Assembly: GCF_017599385.1 (NCBI RefSeq)
Contig: NZ_JAGFPK010000001.1
Location: 2,245,541 to 2,309,540 of the forward strand
Direction: 5' to 3'
DNA length: 64,000 nucleotides
Source: Ciceribacter sp. L1K22
GTDB lineage: Bacteria; Pseudomonadota; Alphaproteobacteria; Rhizobiales; Rhizobiaceae
Below, one piece after another: positions 48,867 through 55,617 of this stretch. The notes under the pieces were generated by a model. It worked only from the letters and a program-made list of their open reading frames with translations. It was not told where the DNA came from and made no database searches. The position numbers and the translations under genes are program-made. The first letter of the stretch is position 1; each line of letters begins with the position of its first letter.

Positions 48867-48916
48867 GGCTCCTAAAAAGAGCCGCACGTGATGCGCGACG
48901 GTGTTGAACCGTTATA
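48867..48916 (-). promoter_or_regulatory. late promoter and two-hairpin leader of the giant gene
   Basis: Minus-strand TATAAC (48916-48911); the -35 is weak. Hairpin 1 GTCGCGCATCACGTGCGGC (48899-48881) has loop ATCAC. Hairpin 2 GGCTCT-TTTTA-GGAGCC (48883-48867) buries the AGGAG SD. ATG at 48860 follows eight bases after it. It differs from the 31324-31342 hairpin at one position only. Confidence 0.7.
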
Positions 48917-49009
48917 AATCGCGGCAAGGCGGAAAGGAAGGCAGCGCCGTGCTTCTTCCTTGCTTGCGAATGCCGTCATGGCCATGATGCTGGCGGACAG
49001 GAGGATATG

Positions 49010-49732
49010 ATGTGCAATCTCTATAACATCTCAACGACCCACGAGATGATGCGGCAACTGGCAAAGGCGGTTATCGATATCACGAACAGGGCGGACCCTT
49101 CTGACGACATTTATCCGGACCGAATGGCGCCGATCGTGAGGAACACACCGGACGGTCGTGAACTCGCGTTGACCAGATGGGGTATGCCGAGCTCGAAGAA
49201 GGCTTTGTACGACGCCGCCTCCAAAAGGGCGGACAAGCTGAGGGCCAAAGGCAAAGACGTTGATTTCGACGAACTCCTGAAAATGGAACCCGACGGCGGA
49301 ACTACCAACATCCGCAATACGGCGAGCCAGCACTGGAAAAGATGGCTGGGGGTGGAGAACCGCTGCGTCGTGCCCTTTACCCGGTTCGCCGAGCCCGATC
49401 CGGCCAGCAAGAAAGAGGGTGGGCGCACACCCAATGCATGGTTCGCGATCGACGACAGCAAGCCACTGGCATTTTTCGCCGGCGTGTGGGTATCGCAGTG
49501 GGAAAGTGTCCGAAAGGTCAAGGAAGGGTTGGTGAAATCTGATCTGTATGGATTTCTGACCTGCGAGCCAAACTCGGTGGTCGGCCCGATACATCCTAAG
49601 GCAATGCCGGTGATACTGACGCGCGAAGACGAGATTGAAACTTGGCTCACGGCACCATGGCAGGAAGCGCAGCGCTTGCAACGCCCCTTACCGGATGAAA
49701 GCCTCGTCCTGTTGGAAGCGTCGGAAACATGA
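49010..49732 (+). CDS. SRAP/HMCES-type abasic-site DNA-protein crosslink protein (YedK-like)
   Basis: 240 residues beginning MCNLYN; Met removal exposes Cys2, which crosslinks to abasic sites in single-stranded DNA. The family segments LTRWGMPS, RCVVPFTRFAEP, FFAGVW, LTCEPN and IHPKAMPVIL (His of the active site) are all present. The second ATG (49010) is chosen because GGAGG is five bases upstream and only this start places Cys at position 2. In a prophage it may shield replicating phage DNA at abasic sites. Confidence 0.93.
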   Translation: MCNLYNISTTHEMMRQLAKAVIDITNRADPSDDIYPDRMAPIVRNTPDGRELALTRWGMPSSKKALYDAASKRADKLRAKGKDVDFDELLKMEPDGGTTNIRNTASQHWKRWLGVENRCVVPFTRFAEPDPASKKEGGRTPNAWFAIDDSKPLAFFAGVWVSQWESVRKVKEGLVKSDLYGFLTCEPNSVVGPIHPKAMPVILTREDEIETWLTAPWQEAQRLQRPLPDESLVLLEASET

Positions 49733-49845
49733 GCCGTAGGAGCGTGTTCGTCCTGACACTTATAGCTCTGGTGCTTTCTGGGATTGCAGCCTTTTCGGGC
49801 ATGGTCGTCAGCATAGCGACGCTTTGGCACCAGGTGTCGGGTTGA
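49729..49845 (+). CDS. 38-aa membrane protein coupled to SRAP gene
   Basis: Starts on the ATGA overlap with the SRAP stop: MSRRSVFVLTLIALVLSGIA..., with one long hydrophobic segment at residues 6-32 and a short tail (TLWHQVSG). The basic N-terminus suggests an N-in single-pass membrane protein. The function is unknown. Existence is supported by start-stop coupling and composition only. Confidence 0.5.
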   Translation: MSRRSVFVLTLIALVLSGIAAFSGMVVSIATLWHQVSG

Positions 49846-49929
49846 TTGGATAACCTACCCATATTGACTGCGTCTGCTGCGTGCGACATGTATTTCAGCG
49901 GCGGAACATAAATAGAACAGACGGGAGAC

Positions 49930-49958
49930 ATGCGGCCCTCCCCAAAACGAGGCCGCAT
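49930..49958 (+). repeat. inverted repeat covering both candidate starts of the zinc-binding gene
   Basis: ATGCGGCC (49930-49937) pairs with GGCCGCAT (49951-49958) across 13 bases. ATG codons at 49930 and 49957 lie in the two arms, so an mRNA hairpin could hide either start. Confidence 0.5.
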
Positions 49959-50466
49959 GCGACTGTCCAGTCCCTTTGTTTCGGTGCCGGCGTCCCTCTG
50001 GCTTTCCAACGTGCGCGGAAAGCTGCTCTGCATGTCCTGCTATCGCTGCGGCTTTGTCAGGATCTACGACGCGGACGCCACGCTCGCCTCCCATGGCGAT
50101 TGCCATCTGCCGGGGCTGGTGGTCCATGTCGCCCGGTCGTCAGGCTGCGAGCGGGTCTATGATCTGAGGAACCCCTGCGGCATGACCTACGACATCCGCG
50201 CGCCCCGGTCGGATCGGATGAGCCCCGTCATCATGAAGAAGGAATACAAGATGGGCGAGGCGCCGAACATGCGCTTCGAGCAGGTCCGCAACTGGCATAT
50301 CCTCTTCGCCGAATGCCCCTGCGGCCGGTTCACCCATCTCGACGTCGAAGCCTTCTGCAAGGCAAACCCGGCCGTGACGCTGGGCGCCTATGCCACCCGC
50401 CTGCGCTGCAAGGGGTGCGGGCGGAAGGGAGAGAGCAAACTGCTGATCGGGCGGACGGGGCGGTGA
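49957..50466 (+). CDS. phage zinc-ribbon-like hypothetical protein
   Basis: A 169-residue protein with several Cys pairs: LLCMSCYRCGF, FAECPCGRFTHLD and LRCKGCGRKGESK, suggesting one or two zinc ribbons. HGDCH and GCERVYDLRNPCG add further potential ligands. The C-terminus is basic, compatible with nucleic-acid binding. Two starts are possible: 49957 (GAGG five bases upstream) or 49930 (GGGAGAC), which adds nine residues. No family is recognised. It belongs to the rightward SRAP cluster. Confidence 0.65.
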   Translation: MRLSSPFVSVPASLWLSNVRGKLLCMSCYRCGFVRIYDADATLASHGDCHLPGLVVHVARSSGCERVYDLRNPCGMTYDIRAPRSDRMSPVIMKKEYKMGEAPNMRFEQVRNWHILFAECPCGRFTHLDVEAFCKANPAVTLGAYATRLRCKGCGRKGESKLLIGRTGR

Positions 50467-50525
50467 GATGGCCGCAGCCTGTGCTAAGCCTGACGCCACC
50501 CGATTCCCGCCGAAGAGATGCCCCG

Positions 50526-50699
50526 ATGAGTGACCCGACCAACCGAGTTCCCCCGACAGACATCGTCCATGTCGAGCACTATTGCGAACATCCCGGCTGC
50601 AAACGCTGGGGCGGCTTTGGCTTCGATCTCGGCCGAAGCCGCACCGCCTGGTTCTGCGGCGAACACCGCGACGACGGGGAGCGTGGCCGGCGCGGATGA
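50526..50699 (+). CDS. small zinc-binding phage protein (57 aa)
   Basis: MSDPTNRVPPTDIVHVEHYC... contains CEHPGCKRWGGFGFD and FCGEHRDDGE, a C-x4-C...C-x2-H pattern typical of a tiny zinc finger found in rhizobial phage genomes. A probable partner of the preceding Cys-rich protein in the same cluster. It has no other recognisable feature. Confidence 0.6.
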   Translation: MSDPTNRVPPTDIVHVEHYCEHPGCKRWGGFGFDLGRSRTAWFCGEHRDDGERGRRG

Positions 50700-50727
50700 G
50701 CCCTCTGCCTCAGACGCGGACATGGTC

Positions 50728-51285
50728 CTATTGCAGCTGCCCGCGGATTGCCCGGTAAAGCGTGGTCCGGCTGACGCCCAGGTTACGCGCCGCGGATTTC
50801 AGGCTGCCGCCGCCCTGGATCGCTTCGCGCGCAAGGTCGATATCAAGGGGCCTCAGCTTTGGCGGCCTGCCGATCGGGCTTCCCCGAAGCTTGGCAGCTG
50901 ACATGCCGGCTCGGGTCCGCTCCGAAATCAGGGCCCGTTCGAATTCCGCCAGCGCGCCCATGATATGGAAGATCAGGATCCCGCCGGCCGATCCCGTGTC
51001 GATCGCCTCGGTCACCGAGTAGAGCCCGATCTCGCGCCGCCCGAGATCGCTCACGACGTCGATCAGATGCGAAAGCGAGCGTCCCAGCCGGTCGAGCCGC
51101 CAGATCACCAGCGTATCGCCGGGGTTGAGCACTTCGAGGGAGCCGTTGAGGCCGGAGCGTGTCCGGGAGGCGCCTGACGCGCCGTGATCTGTGAATATCC
51201 GCTGGCAGCCCGCAGCCTTAAGCGCCTGCAATTGCAGCTCTATGTTCTGTTCGCTGGTCGAAACTCTCGCATAACCGACGGGCAT
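50728..51285 (-). CDS. serine recombinase, resolvase/invertase family
   Basis: 185 residues. The catalytic Ser9 lies in YARVSTSEQN, with RLDRLGRSL and AEFERALISERTRAGM matching the resolvase/invertase catalytic core. A C-terminal HTH (SLKSAARNLGVSRTTLYRAI) binds the crossover site. The length fits Gin/Hin or Tn3-type resolvases. No flanking invertible segment was found; it may resolve phage multimers or act on an imperfect repeat just upstream of its own start. It is divergent from the zinc-protein cluster's end. Confidence 0.92.
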   Translation of the reverse strand: MPVGYARVSTSEQNIELQLQALKAAGCQRIFTDHGASGASRTRSGLNGSLEVLNPGDTLVIWRLDRLGRSLSHLIDVVSDLGRREIGLYSVTEAIDTGSAGGILIFHIMGALAEFERALISERTRAGMSAAKLRGSPIGRPPKLRPLDIDLAREAIQGGGSLKSAARNLGVSRTTLYRAIRGQLQ

Positions 51286-51319
51286 CTATTCCCCTGCCGC
51301 AGCCACCCGCTGAACATTC

Positions 51320-51355
51320 TTAAGGTTGCATAAATTCTCCAGACATGCAACTTAA
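51320..51355. repeat. inverted repeat upstream of the serine recombinase gene
   Basis: TTAAGGTTGCAT (51320-51331) and ATGCAACTTAA (51345-51355) are inverted copies with one extra base in the left arm, 35 bases before the recombinase ATG. This could be a crossover (res-like) site or an autoregulatory operator. Confidence 0.5.
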
Positions 51356-51367
51356 CATAATCGTAAA

Positions 51368-51396
51368 CCGGCGACAGGTTGCAAGCCCGTCGCCGG
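51368..51396 (-). terminator. hairpin after the 48-aa ORF
   Basis: CCGGCGAC (51368-51375) pairs with GTCGCCGG (51389-51396), an 8-bp stem. On the minus strand it follows the 48-codon ORF and is followed by TTTACG, consistent with an intrinsic terminator. Confidence 0.6.
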
Positions 51397-51402
51397 CATC
51401 TG

Positions 51403-51549
51403 TCACGCCTTCCGCTTGTGGCATGCCTCCACGGTTATGTTCTCCTCGATCGCCAAGACGATGAGTTCGGCAACAATTCCCCTCTTCCTCCGCCGGGCCA
51501 CCTCAAGCGCCTGCCTCAGAAGTTCGTCGATTTTCGCTTGTTCGCTCAT
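51403..51549 (-). CDS. small helical protein (48 aa)
   Basis: MSEQAKIDELLRQALEVARR then RKRGIVAELIVLAIEENITV: charged amphipathic helices with no membrane segment. ACAGGGAC precedes the ATG at 51549, and a hairpin follows the stop. The composition is protein-like and size and context suit a small phage regulator or accessory peptide. The function is unknown. Confidence 0.5.
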   Translation of the reverse strand: MSEQAKIDELLRQALEVARRRKRGIVAELIVLAIEENITVEACHKRKA

Positions 51550-51658
51550 GTCCCTGTTCTCCCTGTGCGCCCCATTGCGCGACGGAACAGGATGTCAGAG
51601 GAGGTTAGAGGCGGACCCCTGCCAAGTGAGGGCATTAATAAGCGCCGCCTAAAGTTTA

Positions 51659-51970
51659 TCACTCTGCCATACGGGTTAGTCGCCACCCCTTGATCAGTAA
51701 CCGCCATAACCAGCGCCGCTTCGGCTCCGGCGTCTCGACATGGAGCCCCACGAGCCGACGGCCACCGTTGGTGATGGCAACGCATATCGAAGGCTCTTCG
51801 GACAATTGGAAATCGCGGAGCACGCCGTTGCTCGCCGTGGTGTCACCGTCGCCACCGGCAAAGGCGCAGGTGATGGAAACGCCGGGAAGTGCCATGACGA
51901 TCCTCGTGGGTTGGTCGCCGGCACTTGATGCGCTCAATTGGGATGTGCCATCCTTACTTTGTACAGTCAT
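51659..51970 (-). CDS. hypothetical accessory protein (103 aa)
   Basis: MTVQSKDGTSQLSASSAGDQ... contains beta-rich stretches (IVMALPGVSITCAFAGGDGD, CVAITNGGRRLVGLHVETPE) and a basic tryptophan-rich C-terminus (RRWLWRLLIKGWRLTRMAE). There is no signal peptide. The start at 51970 has a weak SD (GGAAAG). It is divergent from the next gene, with only 40 bases between them. The function is not recognised. Confidence 0.5.
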   Translation of the reverse strand: MTVQSKDGTSQLSASSAGDQPTRIVMALPGVSITCAFAGGDGDTTASNGVLRDFQLSEEPSICVAITNGGRRLVGLHVETPEPKRRWLWRLLIKGWRLTRMAE

Positions 51971-52010
51971 TCTTTCCAGCCGCGAATTAGGGGCGAACCG
52001 AGGGGGCGCG

Positions 52011-52256
52011 ATGAAAGAGGGGGAGCACATGATCTTCGATCTGGAAGAACGTAAAGAATTCTACGAGTCGAAGATCGCCGAGTTGGAAAAGGAGATTCAA
52101 TGGCTCTCGGCTTATGACGCAACAGGTCACCATCTGTCTCCAGACGCCGGAAAGTGGGTCGAGGACTCTCGCTACACCCTCGACCAGACCCAATATATCC
52201 TTGATAAATACCGGGATATGCTAGCGCGCACGAACCAGCGTTTATTAGAAGGTTAA
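52011..52256 (+). CDS. hypothetical coiled-coil protein (81 aa)
   Basis: MKEGEHMIFDLEERKEFYES... with a heptad-like segment (ERKEFYESKIAELEKEIQWL) and a second helix (YTLDQTQYILDKYRDMLART). GAGGGGGCGCG precedes the ATG at 52011; an internal ATG at 52029 is also possible. The much longer open frame upstream is the shadow of the divergent gene. The function is unknown. Confidence 0.55.
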   Translation: MKEGEHMIFDLEERKEFYESKIAELEKEIQWLSAYDATGHHLSPDAGKWVEDSRYTLDQTQYILDKYRDMLARTNQRLLEG

Positions 52257-52360
52257 ATAAGTCGTAAGGCCACCAGCCAAACGCTTGCTTGCAACGTGAG
52301 GCCGGACCAACGTAGTGATGAGAACTGCCATCTTTTGAGGGACAGTTATACTTAATCGAT

Positions 52361-52486
52361 CTATTGATAGGTTACGCATGCTAGTGCGGCGTACAGAGCC
52401 GCATGGTGGTAGCGTCCTTCATACATGGCAATCACAGCAAGGCATGCATATGCAATTGCAGCGGCTTCAGTGTGTTTGAAGTTCAT
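52361..52486 (-). CDS. 41-aa hydrophobic protein
   Basis: Preceded by AAAAGGAGATCGCC, a near-perfect SD. The product MNFKHTEAAAIAYACLAVIA...YAALACVTYQ is Ala/Tyr-rich and mostly hydrophobic, with a central MYEGRYHH charged patch. It might be a small membrane peptide. It is divergent from the HTH-TPR gene pair, 75 bases away, so it could be part of the same accessory unit, for example an antitoxin-like or signalling peptide (speculative). Confidence 0.5.
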   Translation of the reverse strand: MNFKHTEAAAIAYACLAVIAMYEGRYHHAALYAALACVTYQ

Positions 52487-52561
52487 GGCGATCTCCTTTT
52501 CTGATCGCTCCCGATACTTCATGCCAAACTCAGCAGAGATACTGCCGACTCGGCCAAGGAA

Positions 52562-53464
52562 ATGGACGATATGAACGGACAATCTGGACAGAAAAAATTT
52601 TCGGAATTGCTTCGATTGGCCCTTTCCGCCTTGGCGCAAGCCGGTGCATTGGGCACGTCCGGCCGCCCTCAGGCGTCTTTCTCCGCCAAATGCAGTATCT
52701 CAACGAAGACACTTAGACGCTGGTTAGACGGGGAGCGGCCTCAGGCCGATAAATGGGAGAACGCTAAAGCCGTGCTATTGCAGCTCGGTCATCCGCCGGC
52801 AAAGGTAGAAGAGATGGACCAGAGCTGGGCACTGTCCACAAGCTGCAATCCTTCTGAGATCAGCGCGTTCCACTACGACGACATTGCTGAACATTCTGTC
52901 GAGGTTCGCCCCGTTACACCATTCCCGAAGCTTTGCTCGATTTTGGCCGAGGTTCCAGAGCAGGGAAGCTCTCCCAAAGACTTCATACTTGTAGGCGAAA
53001 TACGTTTCTCTCGTGCTCCTGATATTGTCGACGATAGACGTATCACCTTGGGAGTTCGAAGAGCGGTTGTCCTCCCTGTCCCTACAAACTGCTACGTCAA
53101 ACCTGGCTCTCTGCATCGGCAATCTTCTAACGCACCTTCCCTCGGCGCGGCCCAAACCATCTACTACGCAGGGGACGAACCGGGGTCGATCCTGCAGGGA
53201 GACCAATTACAGGGAGAGACGCTGGTGCGGCTTGCCGCCCTAGATGATGACACGGTGAGCGAACTTCCGTCGGTAGACCTGCATATCCAACTTGAGCATG
53301 TCGGCGACCTGTGCGTCGAATTAGTCGACCTGCCAAAAGGTCGGTCGTTAGCACAGCGAAAGCTTGCTGAACATTGGCTGAAGCACCAACTCGCCAACAT
53401 AATTCTGGAACAAGATGGCAGTTGGAGACTGGCTTCCTGCCACATTCGTTGGAAACTCAAATGA
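52562..53464 (+). CDS. accessory HTH-containing protein, first gene of HTH-TPR pair
   Basis: 300 residues. The N-terminal 70 residues look like a helix-turn-helix or homologous helical bundle (FSAKCSISTKTLRRWLDGER). The rest is an unrecognised beta-rich domain (ILAEVPEQGSSPKDFILVGE, RAVVLPVPTNCYVK). No enzymatic motif was found. GC content is visibly lower than in the surrounding phage genes. The stop overlaps the next start by ATGA. It may sense or regulate through its partner; the start could also be the ATG at 52571. Confidence 0.65.
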   Translation: MDDMNGQSGQKKFSELLRLALSALAQAGALGTSGRPQASFSAKCSISTKTLRRWLDGERPQADKWENAKAVLLQLGHPPAKVEEMDQSWALSTSCNPSEISAFHYDDIAEHSVEVRPVTPFPKLCSILAEVPEQGSSPKDFILVGEIRFSRAPDIVDDRRITLGVRRAVVLPVPTNCYVKPGSLHRQSSNAPSLGAAQTIYYAGDEPGSILQGDQLQGETLVRLAALDDDTVSELPSVDLHIQLEHVGDLCVELVDLPKGRSLAQRKLAEHWLKHQLANIILEQDGSWRLASCHIRWKLK

Positions 53465-55203
53465 TCGAACTCGATGCGGAACAGCGCCGTTTGTTTAGAG
53501 CTATGCTTTCAAGCAGCAATAGCAATCTCGATATCGTGACCTTAGCCCGGACTATCTCGCTAGACCCCACACGGTTCTTCGCTGGAGGTGATTGGCGCGG
53601 AGTTGACTTTGGCAAACATAACCTAGCCGGATTTGATTTTAGAGGCGCGGATCTCAGGCGGGCTAAAATGCTTAACAATGCAGGACTTGAGGAAATCCTA
53701 ATAGACAGCAAAACGAAGTTGCCAGGAAACCTCGTCCGTCAATTCGCCACAAGAAAACTGAGAGGTTTCGCTGAATCGAGAACACAGGGAAGGGACGAGG
53801 TGATTGACGCTGCCACCTCAGAAGACGCTATCTCACCCCGGTTAAGCGGACTTCTCGAGTATTTGAAGACGTTCAGTGAACAGCTTGACTACGATTCAAA
53901 TGCAGCGGTGGCACTATTGGATGTTCTCAATGAAATTTCTGACGAGTATTGTAAAATTGGCCGTTTCTCTGAAGCGTTGGCGATGTCCTCCAGGGCGATA
54001 AACGTGTTTAGAATGCGGCGTAATGAGTATAGATATGGAGGCGTAGTAGCGATCGCGCTTTTAGCTTACCGAAACCAAAGCCGAATACTTTCCGAGCTTC
54101 GGGATGATGCTGGATCTTTGCGCGCAATCGAAGCCGCGGTAGAACTTGTCGGGGACTATAAAAAACTACTGTGGGATTCGAGAGAGTTATTTTTTCAGAA
54201 TGCTATGGTCCAAGTTGACCTTGCGAAGAGGCGGGCTAGCGTTGGAAGACATAGGGCAGCTTACTATGCTGCGCGTGATGGTGTGAAAGCTTTAGAAGAT
54301 TTAGTACAGGACGGCTACCGAGAGTACCTACCGGACCTTGCTAGGGCAACCGAAGTGCAAAGTCGAGCGTTAGCGTCAATGGGTCAATTTAGAGATGCAA
54401 TTTCGTCTATCCAAGACGCGATCACCCTCTATGAAGCGAATTTGGGCAAAGCTGACATGCCTAATCTGATGCACATCGCGCTGTGTCGTTATGACGCCGC
54501 TAATTGGCATGCGACCCTAGGTAATCTCAACAGTGCATTAAGCTTAATTGAGATGCCGGTCCAGACCTTTCGAGATTCTGCTGTCCATGATGGAGAGGCG
54601 CATCGACCTTATCTGGGAGAGGCACTTGTGTTGCTCGCACGCCTCCACGAACGTAAAGATAACCTCCAGGCGGCTCTGCAGACCTCGGCTGAAGCCTTGG
54701 AAATCTTTGCAGGCCTTGCGAGGACAAGCTTCGAGCATCGGGGTACTTATGCGTCAATTCTTGTCCAACGTGGGAGATTGCTGGCGCTATCTGGACATAT
54801 TCAGGATGCAATCGCCACTTCGGAAAACGCAGTGAAATTGTTGTGTTCCACCCCTGAAAACATCAAATTGCTCATCGAGGCACTTCTGAACCTTGGTCAA
54901 CTTCTGAGGCAGAACGACAATCACATTGAGTCACTTCATAAGCTTGAACAGTCCATAGAGCTCTCCTCTCATCCAAGCTTAGAATCCGTGGAAGCGGATA
55001 AATTCTCCGTCCTTACTAGAACAGAGCAGGCGATCACACTCCATGCACTTCGTCGATATGGAGAGGCTGAGGAATCGTTCAGCGAAGCGCTCACGAAGGC
55101 TAGACGCTCTCGGCATTCCAGAGAGTTGCAATATCTGCAAACGCTGCCCTATAGGTATCTGAAACGATACCGAAAAGAAAAAGAACGGACTAAAAAAGCT
55201 TAG
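53461..55203 (+). CDS. pentapeptide-TPR protein, second gene of HTH-TPR pair
   Basis: 580 residues. Residues of about 35-65 contain a short pentapeptide-like run (GVDFGKHNLAGFDFRGADLR). From about 130 to the end the protein is a solenoid of TPR-like helical pairs (FSEALAMSSRAINVF, FRDAISSIQDAITLYEANL, IQDAIATSENAVKLL, YGEAEESFSEALTKAR). The C-terminus is basic (RYRKEKERTKKA). There is no catalytic domain, so it probably acts as a scaffold or sensor with the upstream protein. Codon usage is AT-richer than the phage core, indicating separate acquisition. Confidence 0.72.
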   Translation: MIELDAEQRRLFRAMLSSSNSNLDIVTLARTISLDPTRFFAGGDWRGVDFGKHNLAGFDFRGADLRRAKMLNNAGLEEILIDSKTKLPGNLVRQFATRKLRGFAESRTQGRDEVIDAATSEDAISPRLSGLLEYLKTFSEQLDYDSNAAVALLDVLNEISDEYCKIGRFSEALAMSSRAINVFRMRRNEYRYGGVVAIALLAYRNQSRILSELRDDAGSLRAIEAAVELVGDYKKLLWDSRELFFQNAMVQVDLAKRRASVGRHRAAYYAARDGVKALEDLVQDGYREYLPDLARATEVQSRALASMGQFRDAISSIQDAITLYEANLGKADMPNLMHIALCRYDAANWHATLGNLNSALSLIEMPVQTFRDSAVHDGEAHRPYLGEALVLLARLHERKDNLQAALQTSAEALEIFAGLARTSFEHRGTYASILVQRGRLLALSGHIQDAIATSENAVKLLCSTPENIKLLIEALLNLGQLLRQNDNHIESLHKLEQSIELSSHPSLESVEADKFSVLTRTEQAITLHALRRYGEAEESFSEALTKARRSRHSRELQYLQTLPYRYLKRYRKEKERTKKA

Positions 55204-55212
55204 ACAAAATCG

Positions 55213-55230
55213 ACGCGTCGATTGACGCGT
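55213..55230. terminator. hairpin between the TPR gene and the leftward packaging operon
   Basis: ACGCGTC (55213-55219), GATT, GACGCGT (55224-55230), a perfect 7-bp stem. Read on the minus strand it is followed by CGATTTTGTC, so it can terminate the packaging operon; it also follows the TPR stop. Confidence 0.65.
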
Positions 55231-55344
55231 GTGTCTTGTAATGGCGAATTCAGCTTTTTCACCAATAAGAATGTAGATAACGGAGATTACGAGCTGTCAG
55301 GCAGCCCCAACCTGCTCCAAGTGGTTGCTATATTGTCGAAGTGA

Positions 55345-55418
55345 ACGTGCGGGCGGGATTCGAACCCGCGACCTCCCAGCTACGAGCCTCACGAGCTACC
55401 GGGCTGCTCTACCGCGCT
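55345..55418 (-). tRNA. initiator-tRNA-like gene with CGT anticodon, possibly degenerate
   Basis: The 74-base minus-strand sequence keeps the hallmark of rhizobial tRNA-fMet (GAGCAGCCCGGTAGCTCGT) and an intact T arm (GCGGG TTCGAAT CCCGC). Every arm has the same length as in tRNA-fMet. The anticodon loop reads CTCGTAG instead of CTCATAA, and the anticodon stem (TGAGG/CTGGG) pairs poorly. The acceptor stem has mismatches at 1-72 (as initiators do) and 3-70, and there is no encoded CCA. Its 5' part overlaps the end of the CsrA-like gene. Confidence 0.6.
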
Positions 55419-55616
55419 GAGATGAGGAGACTCCCCTCCCTCACGAATGTCAACGGGTTGAGCAGCGCCTCCGGGCTTGATGATGCTCACGACCTGCGTC
55501 TGGCCTGTGAAGTCGATCCCGAGCTTCACCACGCGGCCGCTTTTCTCGATGGGGCGGATTTGGCCCACCCCCTCGATGTTCAGAATTTCGCCCATTTTCA
55601 CCGTGAGTAGCAACAT
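55389..55616 (-). CDS. CsrA/RsmA-like RNA-binding regulator
   Basis: 75 residues; the first 45 align with CsrA (consensus MLILTRRVGE...IGI): MLLLTVKMGEILNIEG, then GRVVKLGIDFTGQTQVVSI. CsrA binds GGA-containing hairpins in 5' leaders to block or stabilise mRNAs. The first beta strand and the hydrophobic core are kept; the usual VHREEI with its RNA-binding Arg is replaced by QVVSIIKPG. The C-terminal 25 residues are encoded partly by the tRNA-like gene. It starts one base after the scaffold stop, so it is probably coupled to it. This is a remote but position-consistent match. Confidence 0.6.
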   Translation of the reverse strand: MLLLTVKMGEILNIEGVGQIRPIEKSGRVVKLGIDFTGQTQVVSIIKPGGAAQPVDIREGGESPHLSAVEQPGSS

Positions 55617-55617
55617 G

